Shown: positions 1 through 11,101, numbered from the stretch's first letter. The stretch: 64,000 nucleotides of DNA from Candidatus Synoicihabitans palmerolidicus (GCA_020809425.1 JAGGDC010000001.1:744001-808000), one strand, 5' to 3'. Program-made: numbers and translations. Notes: generated by a model not told the origin, from the letters alone.

Positions 1-1326
1 GCGATCGCTTTAACGATGGCGAGGCCAAGTCCGGAGGTGCTTTCGCCGTTGGTCGGTCGAGAAGAAAGACGTTCGAATTTGCCGAACAGGCGATCTTGGT
101 CGGAGGGGACCAGACCGACGCGCTCGTCCTGTACTTCAATACGAGGTCCACGCGAGGCCGGACACTCGAGGGTAAGGGTAATGGTTTTGTGCGAGGGGGA
201 ATATTTTATGGCGTTACTGACAAGATTCTCGAGGAGCTGGCGAAAGCGACGCGGGTCGACGCGGGCGATGATTTGGCCGGCGGGAGGGACCTGGCAAAGA
301 AGGGTGAGATCTTTGGTGCCGGCGAGCCAGTGATAGTCTGCGACGACGTCCTCGATGAGCACGGCGAGGTCGGTTGGATCGAAGCGAAGATCGAGTCCGC
401 GGGTTTCATTTTCTGCGTCGGTGAGCAGGTTCTCGACCAGGTGGGAAATACGGCGAGCGGATTCACCGATGCCATTGACGAGTTCGCGGGCAGAGGCGTT
501 TGGCGGGAGTTCGTGGTCGAGTTCCTGGGCGAGGCCACGGATGGCGTTCAGGGGGTCCCGCACGTCGTGGGCGGCGATGCCGACGAGTTCGGTTTTGAGG
601 AGGGTGGCTTTGCGCAGCTCGACGTTGGCCTGTTCGAGCGACCGGGCTTGAGTGGCGATAGTGTTGAGTTGGTTGAAGTCTTGGGCGCGCAGCGAGTAGA
701 TGAGCCGGGAGACGAACCCAAAAATGAGCGCGAAGACCCCGGTCACCACGACATGAGTGGTGACGATGACGGCGTCGGCCTGGGTGAGAGGCAGGGCGAG
801 GATGAGGGAGCTGCTGAAACCGCCGATAACGAGGAGACTGGTGCGGGGTACTGAAGAAGCAGGACGCGTAGACCCCAATGCCAAGGAGGATGGTGGTGAT
901 CTGACCGGTGATGCGTTGTTGGACGATGGTGTTGAGCAAGAGGATCAGCAGACAAACAATGGCGATAGTTTGAACTACGATTTGGTCGGACGGGCGGGTA
1001 TCGGAGGGCCCTTCGCGACGCCGAAAGCGCAGGACCACGGCGGTGGTAATGGAGACGACGAGCAGAGCGCTGTGAAGGAAAAGCCACTCGCGGAGGGCGG
1101 AGTTCAATGTCCAGGCACCGTTGCGCCAAAGAAGGAAATCCTGCACGGCGAGGAGCAGGACACTGAGGATCATGGCAAGCGCGTTGAGGAGCTTGGTGCG
1201 GTGAAGGTTGTCCCACGTGATCTCGCGGCTAAATGCGGTGGCCAATGCCGGATCTGGTTCGGCGAAAAAAGTGGTGCGCCAGCGATTGGGCGCGGCGCGA
1301 GAGGCAGAAGAGGGGGGAGCGGGCAT
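1..1326 (-). pseudogene. Membrane sensor histidine kinase, frameshifted and cut by window edge
   Basis: This is a membrane-bound sensor kinase of a two-component system. The first ~150 residues hold several hydrophobic segments (for example LLNALAMILSVLLLAV). The reading frame breaks near 845-855, and in the new frame come further membrane helices, a short coiled linker, and the H-box AAHDVRDPL near 560. The ATP-binding N-box ENLVSNAIKYSP follows near 215, and the G2-box SGLGLAIVKAI lies at the window edge. The order membrane domain, HisKA, HATPase is normal. The C-terminus lies outside the window. It diverges from the M14 peptidase gene, leaving about 120 bp for both promoters. No response regulator is adjacent on this side. 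The phosphoacceptor His and ATP-site motifs are intact, so only the frameshift argues against function. Confidence 0.85.
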
Positions 1327-1447
1327 GAGACTTCTGGGTGGAATATCCGACGGGGTTAAAACGATGACAGCGATGAAGTGTGTGGCAAGTTTAGCTGTAA
1401 TTGCGGGATGGTCTTTCGTTACCGGGAAAATGTGTCAGGGTGGTCGA

Positions 1448-4002
1448 ATGTTGAAATCAGTGGTGCGAGTGATGGCGATCGTGTGCAGTGGCATGGCGGG
1501 ACTAGTGGTGATGGCGAAGGCCGCCCCGGTGGATTATTATCTGCCGGAGGGCGGGCCTTATGATCAGCGCGTGCCGACTCCGGAGCAGTATCTGGGGTTC
1601 GAGGTAGGTGAGTGGCACCTCCGGCCGGATCAGATTGAGGGGTATTTGAAGGCGTTGGTGGCCGCGATGCCGGAACGGGCGCGAGGGGAAGCGATCGGGC
1701 GAACTTACGAGCAGCGAGCGTTGATGCAGCTGGTGGTCGCGGAGGAGGCACGGTTACAGAATTTGGATGCGGTGCGGCAGGCGCACTTGGCGATGGGACC
1801 CGTGGCCAAGCGCCCGGTCGTGGTGAATCTGGGGTATTCGATCCACGGCAACGAGTCGTCGGGCGCGAATGCGGCGGTGATGGTGGCGTATTGGTTGGTC
1901 GCGTCGGAGGGCGAGGCGGCGGTGGCGGTGCGACGGGATGTGGTGGTGTTGTTGGATCCGTTGGATCCGATGTTTAACCCGGACGGGTTGGCGCGTTTTG
2001 CCCATTGGGCGAATACGCACCGAGGGGCGGAATTGGTGGCGGACGCCAATCACCGAGAGCACCGCGAGCCTTGGCCAAGTGGACGGACGAATCACTACTG
2101 GTTCGATTTGAACCGGGACTGGTTTTCATTGGTGCACCCTGAAAGCCGAGCGCGGGTAGCGCGGTTTCATACGTGGAGACCGAACATCATGAACGATCAT
2201 CATGAAATGGGGACGGACAAAACGTTCTTTTTCAGCCGGGATCTCCGACCCGCAACAATCCGTCCACGCCGGCCGAGGTGCATGCCTTGCAGGAGCGATT
2301 GGCAGACTTCCATGGAGCGGCGCTGGATAAGGTGGGGTCATTTTACTACTCGGCCGAAGGGTATGATGATTTTTTTGCCGGCAAAGGGTCGGTGTATCCG
2401 GATTTGAATGGCGGATTGGGAATTCTATATGAGCAGGCGAGTTCGCGCGGGCATGTGCAGGAGACCGAGTTTGGGGACCTGACATTTGCGTTTACGATTC
2501 GGAATCAAGTGCAGGCTTCGAGGTCGACTTTGGCCGGTGCCGTGGCGTTGCGAGAAGAATTGCTGGAGCATCAGCGTGAATTCACGCGATCGGCGTCGGA
2601 GTTTGCGGCCGCGCGGGGCCGAGGCGGCTGGGTGTTTGATCCGGCCGGGGATCCGGCGCGAGCGTGGGAGTTGAGGACCCTGTTGGCCCAGCACCAGATA
2701 GAGGTGAGGGCGTTGCGCCGTGATGTGGAGTTGGGCGCGTACAACTATCGGGCGGGAGAGGCCTGGGTCGTGCCGGCCGCGCAACCGCAGGCGCGCCTGG
2801 TGGAGGAGTTGTTTACGCGACGTATTGAGGTCTAGGATACGTATTTTATTATATTTCAGCCTGGAGCGTGCCCTTGGCGTTTAACCTGCCGCATGCGGAG
2901 GCGGGAGCTGAGCGGTGGAAAGCGCAAGGTGGACTGGTCGGCGAGGTGTTGGCAGCGACTGCTCGTCCGGGAGGGCACATGATCGGCAAACGCGATCGAG
3001 GGCTGGCTTATGTAATCAAATCGCAGGGGTTGGATTTGCCGCGGGTTCTGGGGCGGTTGGGGAAGGCAGGGATGGGGGCGCAAGTCATTACCAAAGTGTT
3101 TGCGGCGGTGCCGGCGGGCGCAAGTGAACGGGTGGATTTGGAGGTGGGGTCGGTGATCGTGCCGGTAACGCGGCAAAAGGAGCAGGCGGCGGTGATCGAA
3201 CAGGTGGTGGACACGATTTTGGCACAGGATGCGGTCGAGGTGGTGGCATTGGACCGGGGCCTTACTCCGAGTGGTCCGGATCTGGGCAGCCCAAGTTGGG
3301 TGAAAGTGACCGCGGGGCGGGGCGGGTTGATCGTGGGCCAGGGGGCGAACCCGTATGATGCGGGAGAGGTCTGGCACACGCTGGACCAACGGTGGGCGTT
3401 GCCGGTGGTGGTGTTGCTGGAGCAGCGCGACGTGGGTCGCGCGGAGTTGGATCGGTTTGAGGCGGTGGTGATGGTGGACGGCAAGTATTCAGATATCAGT
3501 GACGATGGGGTGGCGGCGTTAAAACGGTGGACCTCGGACGGCGGCACCGAAATGGGCGGCGGACAAATTAGGGGCGAAGATCGAAATGCGGGAGGATCCG
3601 GATAAGAAACCGAAAGAAGATGGAGATGTGACGCGGCATACGTTTGCGGACGGGGAGGACATCGAGCGGGCGAAGCGGGTGCCTGGAACGATATTTATGG
3701 AGGAGGTGGATTTGAGCCATCCACTGGCGTATGGCCTCGGTCAGACCACGCTCCCGGTGTTTCGGAGCGGGAAATTGCTGTTGGAACTCACGGACTCACC
3801 GTATCAAACGCCGCTGGTGTATGCGGAGGAGCCCTTGGCGGCGGGGTATCTACCCGAAGGAGAGGCCGATCGGGTGGCGAGGCAGGCCGCGGCGGTAGTG
3901 GCCCCGTTGGGGAAGGGCCGGGTGATCGCCATGACGGATGATCTGGTGTTTCGTGGTTATTGGTTCGGATCGATGCGACTCCTGGGGAACACCGTGTTTT
4001 AG
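1448..4002 (+). pseudogene. Secreted M14-family zinc carboxypeptidase, multiply interrupted
   Basis: The product is a large (~850 residue) exported metallopeptidase of the M14 type. The chosen start at 1448 gives a signal peptide (MLKSVVRVMAIVCSG, then AKAAP). The zinc site is visible as GYSIHGNESSG (HxxE), and a further His/Glu cluster NDHHEMGTDKTFFF follows. The long C-terminal half is typical of the big M14 enzymes of Bacteroidota and Verrucomicrobiota and holds no second catalytic site that I recognise. The frame breaks near 2240, a TAG interrupts it at 2833-2835 where the reading otherwise continues, and further shifts lie near 2850 and 3550. Both sides of each break read as the same protein. 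A likely role is extracellular peptide or peptidoglycan-peptide trimming; the substrate is not deducible. Confidence 0.85.
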
Positions 4003-4018
4003 GGCCCGGCGATGAAGA

Positions 4019-4033
4019 CCCCGTGAGACGGGG
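4019..4033 (+). terminator. Short hairpin after the M14 gene
   Basis: A perfect CCCCG-TGAGA-CGGGG stem-loop lies 17 bp after the peptidase stop codon. There is no good T-tract, so it is a weak terminator candidate only. Confidence 0.4.
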
Positions 4034-4093
4034 CGGAGGGGGGAAGTTGAATATTTCGATTTAAAGCAGAGACCCGCTGGTGCCAGTGAGAGC

Positions 4094-5010
4094 GTGACGA
4101 TTATAAATCTGTTGGCTCCCTTGTTTCTGATTATTGCACTGGGTGCGGCGTTGCAGCGTGGAGGGATGCTATCCGAGGTGGTGGTGGCGGGGGTTAACAA
4201 GCTGCTCTATTGGGTGGGATTGCCGGCGGCGGTGTTTCATGCGTTGGTTGCGGCGGAAGCCGGGGCGGCGGGATCGGGGGTGTTGTTGATGTTGATGGAG
4301 GGCGCAACTTTGTTGAATGCGGGGTTGAGTTGGCTGGAGGCCCTTTGGTGGGGAGTGAAGCGGAGCGCTCGCGGGACGTTTACGCAGGCGGCGTTGCGGG
4401 GAAATTTATCCTGCATCGGGCTGCCGCTGTTGTTGTCGATACCGGGGGTGCCGATTGGACAGGCGATGCTGGCGTTTGCGCCGATGTTGATATTGCACAA
4501 TGCACTGACGGTGGGGGTGCTGGTAGCGAGTCAGCACGGGACGGGGCGCGGGATGTGGAAACCCATAATCACGGAGATCGGCCAGAACCCGATCATCCTC
4601 GCCTCAGTGGCGGGAGTGGCCGTGAACCTGGCCGGATGGGGACCGCCGGTGGCGGTGATGTGACCTTACAGGCGCTGGCGCGAATGGCGTTGCCGTTGGC
4701 GTTGTTGTGCATTGGTGCGGCCCTGTGGTCGGTGCCGGTGCGAGGGAATCGACGCTTACCGCTGCTTACCACGGTGCACAAGGTGGTGTTGTCACCATTA
4801 ATAGGATACGCGCTGGGGCATCTGCTCGGGTTGGACGAGGGGGGCGATGCTGGCGGGGTTGATCTGCCTGGCCTGGCCCACCGCGGCCATATCCTTTACG
4901 ATGGTAAAGCAGATGGGGGGGACGAAGGATTGGCGGCAAGCGCGGTGGTTTATAGTGCGGTCGCCAGTGGAGTCGCCCTTGCGGTGGTGATTGCCGGGTT
5001 TTCCGGCTGA
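4094..5010 (+). pseudogene. AEC-family (auxin efflux carrier/malate permease type) transporter, frameshifted
   Basis: This encodes an inner-membrane carrier of the AEC family, about 305 residues, with about ten hydrophobic helices. The GTG start opens directly into helix 1 (INLLAPLFLIIALGAAL). The central GNLSCIGLPLLLSIPG and the later LALLCIGAALWSVP segments fit the two-repeat fold. The frame breaks near 4655 and again in G-runs near 4845 and 4912-4919; each break restores a hydrophobic helix in the alternative frame. A second, intact AEC gene lies at 20694-21650, so the cell may keep this function if the copy here is really broken. The substrate (organic acids or similar) cannot be decided from sequence. 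Confidence 0.82.
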
Positions 5011-5030
5011 GGACGAGAAAGTGGTCGAGA

Positions 5031-6511
5031 CTACTCGGGGATGCTGATCAAGGTACCGACCCGTAGAGCGTTGGCTTCGGGGATTTCGGCGCGGTTGGCG
5101 GCGAGAATATCGCGCCAGCGGAGGGCGGTGCCGTAGTATTGGCGGGAGATCGACGAGAGGGTTTCACCGGCTACCACGGTGTGGGTGAGCGTGGTGCTGG
5201 TGACGGTGGCGGGGGGAGGCGGAACCGGCAAGCTGACCAAGTTTCCGGGGCGAGAAGGGGAAGTGCGACCCGGGGTTTGCTCGGGTGTGGTCGAGGTGAG
5301 TGTGCATGGAGCTCAGCTCGCTGGTCAGGGCTCCGCTTTGGGCCTGGGATTGGGGGCTTGTTCTCGCAGGTTCGCGTTTTCCGCGGTGAGGCTGGCGCGG
5401 GAATTGTTGGTGACGTTGAGTTCGTCTTGCAGCGAGGCGAGTTCCTCGGCGCGACGGTCGGCGAGAGCTTGTGCGGCGGTTAGTTGTTCGGCCAGAGCGG
5501 AGACTTGGGTCGTGGCGGCGGAGGAGGCGGCTTCGGCTTCCGCCGCGGCGGTGGCGGCCGCGGCGAGTTCGGGTTGCAGGGTCTCGAGTTGAGCGCGCAG
5601 GGCGGTGATGCTGGCATCGGCGGCATCGGCGCGGGCGGAGGCGTCGCGCATTTCCTGGCGAGTGCGGGCAAGTTCGCGTTCTTGAGCGGAGAAGGCTCGA
5701 AGACTGGACGAGAGTTTGGACTCGGCTTCGGTGAGGCGCTCGACGGTGGCGGAATCTATTTTGGGTTCGGGAGGAAGCACGTTTGCAGGGGTCGCGGTGA
5801 TCGTGCGGGTTTCGGCGAGCAGGCTTTCCAAGCGGGAGATCTCGTCACGAGCGGCGATGAGATCGACCTCGGCGCTCTGGTCGATGGATGAGGGCGCCGT
5901 GGATTGGAGGGCAGCGTTGAGTTGTTGTTGGAGGGACGCGAGGGCGGTATCGCGATCAGTCAATTGGGCGCGCAGAGCGTCGCGTTGTTGGAGGGCAATG
6001 GTAAGATTTTCCTGAGCTGCTCCGAGGTGGGCGACGGTTGCCTCCAATTCGGGGATGCGCGATTGCTGGGGCCGAAGCGGCGCTATCGGTCTCGGCGAGA
6101 GAGGCGCGCAAGTTGTCGCGTTGCTGGAGCACAGCCGAGAGATCGGATTGTGTGCTGGAGAGGGCAGTGAGGGAGGACTCAAGTTCGGCGATGCGGGTTT
6201 CTTGGTCGGAGGCAGAGGCGGTGGCGGCAGCCAGGTCGGACTGGAGGGCGTCGCGTTGTTGGAGGACGGCGACGAGACTATCCTGGCCGGCGGACAAGGT
6301 GGTAACGGAAGATTCGAGCTCGGCGATGCGGGATTGGTGAGGCGGTGGCATCTGCCTGGGCATCGGCGAGGGCGGAGCGGAAGGCGTCACGCTGGCTGGT
6401 GATATCCGCGAGTTGCTCAGCGGCGGCTTGGGTGGCGGCGGAGAGCGCGCTGGCAGAGGGGAGGGCGAGCACGGTGCCGACGACGGCGTAAAGGTGACGG
6501 GCGTTCATCAA
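5031..6511 (-). pseudogene. Coiled-coil repeat protein with C-terminal LysM domain, frameshifted
   Basis: The protein starts with a short hydrophobic leader (HLYAVVGTVLALPSASAL), so it is probably exported. A long Ala/Leu/Glu-rich coiled coil follows and then a C-terminal LysM domain (HTVVAGETLSSISRQYYG ... GTLISIPE), which binds peptidoglycan. The coiled coil contains three degenerate ~45-residue repeats, each beginning RIxELE and containing LQQRDxL. At DNA level the repeats start near 6326, 6189 and 6053 on the plus strand. Frame breaks lie near 6345, 6075 and 5325, two of them inside repeat units, where slippage or mis-assembly is likely. Its upstream neighbour is a one-helix Pro-rich protein on the same strand. 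An envelope-structural role is inferred. Confidence 0.75.
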
Positions 6512-6607
6512 GGTTGGGAGCTTGGGTAGGGTTGTGACGAAAGCAAAGCCGGGAATTGCGGCGGCAGTCGGTTCGACGGTGGTTTCTGGCGAGAGGTTCC
6601 CGTGGCC

Positions 6608-7003
6608 TCAGGGGGGTGGCGGGGGTGTTTCGGCGGGCGGCGGAGTGGTTTCACTGGGGAATACGATGTCTTCCGTTGCGGCGGCTATTTCGGCGAGGGC
6701 GCGTTGGAGGGCAGGGTCTTCGCCTTGGGTGGCCGTGACGACAGGACGCCCGCTGGAGAAGTCGATCGTTTGACCGTCTTCCAAGACCGTGGGCGGAGGG
6801 GAAGCAGCGGGAGGCACGGCGATTTCGTCGACAACGCGCGGAGGCGGTGCGGGGACGACCTCGGGTGCGACGTTAATGGGTTGAGCGCTGGAAGAAGTTT
6901 CTGGCGGGCTCGCCGATCGAGTGCGCAGGATGCGGGACAAAAGGAATGCGATGGCGAGGATTGCTATCACGACAATGGCGCGGGTGCAACGTTTTCGGTT
7001 CAT
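6608..7003 (-). CDS. Single-helix, proline-rich hypothetical membrane protein
   Basis: This encodes 131 residues and has no family I recognise. The N-terminus is MNRKRCTRAIVV followed by a strong hydrophobic helix (IAILAIAFLL), the signature of a type II membrane anchor. The remainder is Pro/Ala/Ser-rich and ends in a run of five prolines after PPAETP. The start was placed at 7003 because the helix and basic flank follow it directly; the reading frame stays open further upstream without protein-like sequence. It is ~96 bp upstream of the coiled-coil/LysM gene on the same strand, so the two may form an envelope operon. Confidence 0.55.
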   Translation of the reverse strand: MNRKRCTRAIVVIAILAIAFLLSRILRTRSASPPETSSSAQPINVAPEVVPAPPPRVVDEIAVPPAASPPPTVLEDGQTIDFSSGRPVVTATQGEDPALQRALAEIAAATEDIVFPSETTPPPAETPPPPP

Positions 7004-7047
7004 CGCGGCGAAATATAGCCCAATGGAGGCTCCATGTCGAATCCCGT

Positions 7048-7931
7048 TCAAGCGAGGGCGAGGGCGGTGAGTCCCAGGACCATGCCAGTGGCGCACCAGA
7101 GGCGGCGAGGCGCGTGGGCTTCCTTGAAAACGCGGGCGCCGAGGAACGCCCCGATGAGGATACTGAATTCGCGGGCAGGCGCGACGTAGCTCACGTGAGT
7201 GAAGCTCAGAGCGGTCAGCACGAGCACGTAGGCGAGAGGCGAAAGGGTGGCCATGATGAGCACCTCGCGACGATGTTGGCGCCAAATGGACGCCACGGCG
7301 ACACGACGTGACCAGGCGAACGGCGCAAGCAGGCCGGTGAATTCGATGTTGGTGAAACCGTCAAATACGACCGGATTGACATGGTGATGATCGACCACGT
7401 GGCGATCCCAGACGGTGTAGCTGGCGATGAAGGACCCGGCGATGAGCGCATTGCGCAGGGCAATGCCCTGAGACAAAGGATATCCGCATCTTGGCTGGGT
7501 TGCCAGAGGCGTTCCCCGTGGCTGAGAAAAAAGATGCTCACTACGATGATGAGACCCCCGGCGAGACCCAGAAGCGTTGGACGTTCACCCAAGAAAAGAA
7601 TGGCCCCAAGAGTGGCGATGAGCGGAGCGCTCCCGCAGACCAACGGGTAAATGAAAGAGAAGTCGCCACTCCGGTAGGCGCGTTGCAAGTAGAATGCGTA
7701 ACCGGTTTTGAGCACGGTACTGACGGCGATGACCCACCAGGCAGCCGTGGTGAGGTGGAGCCCATCCTGCCAGGAGGGCAATACCGGAGAGGATAGGAGT
7801 GTAGAAGCGACCATGACCAAACCGACGGTGCAGACAAAAGGGAGGTCGCTGCCGACGCGTTTGGCGGCGAGATTCCACGTGGCGTGGAGCACCGCGGCGG
7901 TAAGCACGAGGAGGAGAGCGGTGATGGTCAT
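7048..7931 (-). pseudogene. EamA-family (drug/metabolite transporter superfamily) permease, frameshifted
   Basis: The product is a ~295-residue inner-membrane permease with ten predicted helices in two EamA repeats. The first repeat begins ALLLVLTAAVLHATWNLAAK, the diagnostic start of many EamA proteins, and contains the YPLVCGSAPLIATLGAI segment. The second repeat continues in another frame from near 7478 (NALIAGSFIASYTVWDR) and ends in VLGLTALALA. Apart from the single frame break the protein is complete. Substrates of this family vary widely and cannot be inferred. The next gene to the right, the MATE exporter, is divergent. Confidence 0.82.
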
Positions 7932-8062
7932 TCAGGGAAGCACAGGAAGGCTGGCAGGCAGAAAACTGAAAAGGGCGTGGGTTGCGCAGCGAGGGTAACT
8001 GGTCGTTAGGGAGATTGAGTCGTGACGCGCGGGTGAGCCGCGGCAATGTGACCTTCTTGCTC

Positions 8063-9183
8063 ATGATTTTGTCGTCCTACCTGAAAGAATCCCGCCGCAC
8101 GATGGTGTTGGCGGGGCCGATTATTGTCGGGCAAGTGAGCCAAATGCTGATGTCCGTCACGGACAGCGTGATGATTGGTCACGTCGGAAAAGTGCCACTG
8201 GCGGCGTCGGCCTTTGCCGGGAGTATCTGGGGCATGTTTTTTATCGTCGGGGTGGGTATGATGATTTCGATGACGATCAAGGTTTCGCAGGCGCACGGCA
8301 AAGCGGATGATCGGGAAGTGGCCACGTGGATGAAGCATGGTGTGGTGTTGGGTGGCGTGGTGGGGTTATTGGGGGCGGTATTGATGGTGGCGTTGGAGAC
8401 GCAATTGCACCGGTTTGGGCAGCCCCCGAGGTGTTGGCGTTGGCGGGGCCATTTTACACCCTGATTGCGATTTCGTTGGTGCCGACCCTGATGTTTCAAG
8501 TGCAGTGGCAGTTCGCGGAATCGTTGGACCAGACAGTGGTGCCGATGGTGTTGATGCTGGTCGGGGTGGCGTTGAATGTAGTCCTGAACTGGGTGTTTAT
8601 ATACAGGAACCTGGGGGCGCCGCAGATGGGGCTGACGGGGGCAGGGGTGGCGACCTTCATTTCGCGAACTCTGGGTGTGGCGTGCATATTGATATGGATC
8701 ACCCGTGAGCCGGGGTTGCGGTCGGCTTGGCCGCGGAATTGGACGGCGGGCTACGTTTGGGAGCGGTTTTGGCGGTTGTTGGGGATTGGGGTGCCAATTG
8801 CGGTGAGTTTATTGTGCGAGACGGCGGCGTGTGGGGCGGCGGCGATCATGATGGGATGGATCGGTGCAACGGCCTTGGCGGCGCATCAGATTGCGATCAC
8901 GTGTGCGGCGTTTACGTTCATGATTCAGCGCGGGCTGACTGACGTGATAGTGCCAACGGCAATTACAGCGTTGGCTTATTGGGGACTGGCGTTGCCCATG
9001 GGGTATTGGATGGGAATGCGAACGGGGGCGGGCCCCATGGGGATCTGGTATGGACTGGCCGCAGGACTTATTTTTGCGGCGGTGGCGCTGAACCTAGGTT
9101 TGCGCGAAGGACTCGGCCGGAGCATTTGTCACGTATTACGTGACAAATGGGAGGGGGGCATGGCAGGGCGGTTTGTAACGTAA
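8063..9183 (+). pseudogene. MATE-family efflux transporter, frameshifted and internally deleted
   Basis: This is a cation-coupled multidrug/toxin exporter of the MATE family in the inner membrane. The N-terminal half is typical (AGPIIVGQVSQMLMSVTDSV, then IGHVGKVPLAASAFAGSIWG). The frame breaks near 8425. After AAHQIAITCAAFTFMI the sequence jumps at ~8927-8932 to RGLTDVIVPTAITALAYW, a motif that in complete MATE proteins comes ~80-100 residues later. The gene is therefore ~373 codons instead of ~450, and the join is in frame. The last 20 codons run through two palindromes and take their stop from the second, so the original C-terminus may have been slightly different. Export activity is unlikely if the deletion is real. 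Confidence 0.8.
9124..9148. repeat. Palindromic repeat copy 1 (C/G version)
   Basis: This is a perfect dyad: arm TTTGTCACGTA, central T, arm TACGTGACAAA, flanked by a further matching A/T pair. It lies within the last codons of the MATE gene. It is the same sequence as copy 4 at 21656-21680. Confidence 0.8.
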
Positions 9184-9193
9184 TATGTTACAA
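9173..9193. repeat. Palindromic repeat copy 2 (A/T version)
   Basis: The arms are TTGTAACGTA and TATGTTACAA around a central A, with one mismatch. The stop codons of both convergent genes (MATE TAA at 9181-9183 and DUF167 TAA on the minus strand at 9188-9190) lie inside this palindrome. Confidence 0.75.
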
Positions 9194-9454
9194 CTTGGCG
9201 AGACGGATGCGGAGGGTGGGGGCGTCGAGGCCGGCGATGCGGACACGTTTTTGGCGGGCAGTGGTGCCGGTGGCCAGAGGGACGGCCCCTTTGGGCAATC
9301 CGAGGGTGGCGGCGAGGAAGCGGCAACGCTCGGCGTTGGCTTTGCCGTCTACGGGCGGGGCCTTGATTTTGACCTTGAGGGAGTCTCCGAGCCAGCCGAC
9401 GACTTCGCTACGGGCGGCGTTGGGGACGGCTTTGATCGGGAGGACGGTGTTCAA
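9188..9454 (-). CDS. DUF167 (YggU-like) family protein
   Basis: This is an intact 88-residue protein of the DUF167 family. The family pattern is clear: VKIKAPPVDGKANAERCRFL in the middle, preceded by VPNAARSEVVGW and followed by a hydrophobic strand-rich end. The family is widespread and small, and its function is unknown. The start codon is TTG and overlaps the stop of the upstream PLP gene (TTGA), so translation is probably coupled to it. Its stop codon lies in palindrome copy 2. Confidence 0.85.
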   Translation of the reverse strand: MNTVLPIKAVPNAARSEVVGWLGDSLKVKIKAPPVDGKANAERCRFLAATLGLPKGAVPLATGTTARQKRVRIAGLDAPTLRIRLAKL

Positions 9455-10954
9455 GCCGGGAGGGCAGCGGCGAGGGCTGCGATGATGTCGGAGGCGGGTT
9501 CGGTGCCGACGGAGAGGCGCAGGAGATCCGGGTCGATCCCGGCGGCAGTGAGCTCGGCGCGACCGGGTTCACTGGAAATGAGATCGTAGTGCGCAAGGTA
9601 GATGAAGGGACAGATGAGGGTCGTCTTCATGCCGAAGCTGGGACCTTTGGCGAGAGCGAGACGATCGTAGAAATCTGCGAGGCGGCCGCGCACGGTGAAG
9701 CTAATAATACTGCCGATATGATCGGGGGTGCGGGCGATTTTGAGGTAGTTATCCTTGGAACCGGGTTGCAGGGCCCAAAAGACTTTGGAGATGGCAGGGT
9801 GTTGGCGGAGAAATTCGACGACGGCAGCGGCGTTGGTGTTGGTTTGGGCGACAACGGCGGGATAATCGGCGATTTGGCGGGCGAGCTCGGCGAGATCACG
9901 ATCGTAGATGGGGTCGGTGCGGCGGGCGATCCGGGTGCGGAGCCAATCAGCGTCGGGGCCGGTGGGGTTGATCGCGCTGACTCCGGCGATGATGTCGCCG
10001 TCGGAGCTGGCGTATTTGGTAAGGCTGTTGACGACGATGTCGGCGTGGGGGAGCACGCTTACATTGAGGGGGGACACGAGGGAGGGATCGATGATGAGTC
10101 GACCCTCGTGGCGGTGAGTGAGCTCGGCGATGGCGGCGAGGTCGGCGGTTTGTACGAGAGGGTTGGTGGGGGCCTCGGTGACGAGTCCGGCGAAACGATC
10201 GTCGGCGGAACGGATGGTGGCCTCGAGAGTGGCGAGGTCGGTGACGTCGCGCAGGGCGATGTAGTTGGCAGGATCGCCACTGAAGCGTTTGAGTTGAGAA
10301 ATCGTGTCGAGGTAGAGCCAACCGAACTGGATCCATACGGTGCGACCGCGGGAGGCTTGGAGGTCAGCGAGAGCGCGCCAGGACGCGTGGAATGCGTTCA
10401 TCCCCGAGGGTGCCAGAATGATGTCGCGGGAGGACGTGCCGGGTAAGACCTGTTGCAGATTCGCGACCACAGTCTTGAGGGAGTGGAGGGCGGGGGGGCG
10501 CGGGGCGAGGGAGAAAGGGCAGTGCGCCGCGTGAGATGAGGCGGTCTTCGGCTTCGCGGGAGCTCAGGAAGCCGCCGATATTTTGCAGGTATTTTTTGGC
10601 TCGGAGAAAGAGGTCGGGATCGGTTGGGTGGGCGATGCCGTGGAGCCCCTCGTGTTTTAGACGGATGGTATGGGCGGCGCCTAGTTCGATGGTGAGGGCA
10701 TCGGCGACGCGAGACGAGCAAGTGAGCCATAGCTCGTGGTCCGTCAGTCCGAGCTCGGTGGCGACGGCGGCACTGAGCTGGCGGTTGTAGCGGTGTAGGA
10801 CGAAGCGGGGGTAACCGCTTTGCAAATGTTGGACGACGGCGGGGTCCTTCTCTTCATAGCCAATCACGTCGCGCATGGTGGGCAGACTGCACGAGACCGC
10901 GTGGGGGCGATTGGGAATAGGTTGGCCGAGGAGGGGGGAGACAGGAACAGACAT
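9451..10954 (-). pseudogene. Cys/Met-metabolism PLP-dependent enzyme (cystathionine gamma-synthase-like), frameshifted
   Basis: This PLP enzyme of the Cys/Met metabolism family has about 500 residues, longer than the usual ~390 because of an extra N-terminal ~120 residues. The Schiff-base lysine is in VVNSLTKYASSDGDIIAG. Upstream motifs for cofactor binding are present (APSGMNAF, VTEAPTNPLVQ, IIDPSLVSP), and the C-terminal LRLSVGTEPASDIIAAL is typical of the family. The frame breaks near 10480-10510, beside a G/C-rich run. I chose the start at 10954 (MSVPVSPLLGQP); the frame is open further upstream. The exact reaction (gamma-synthase, gamma-lyase or a variant) is not resolved. It is translationally coupled to DUF167. 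Confidence 0.78.
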
Positions 10955-11042
10955 CGAGATTCGAACGGATACGATGCAATTAACGGCCGGCGGCCGGCAA
11001 ATCTCAAAATGCGGCAAAGGCGGGCGGAGGGGAGGCGGGGAG

Positions 11043-11063
11043 TTGTAACGTAATACGTTACAA
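11043..11063. repeat. Palindromic repeat copy 3 (A/T version)
   Basis: The arms TTGTAACGTA and TACGTTACAA are perfect around a central A. It lies between the PLP-enzyme gene start and the end of the receiver-kinase gene, both on the minus strand. Confidence 0.8.
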
Positions 11064-11101
11064 ACGCGGGGTGGTCGCTCTCAGGACTCGGGTGTTGGAT
11101 C

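Noticed and set aside
96-854. Plus-strand frame opposite the first sensor kinase
   Set aside because: The minus strand holds recognisable kinase boxes throughout; the plus frame is an antisense shadow.
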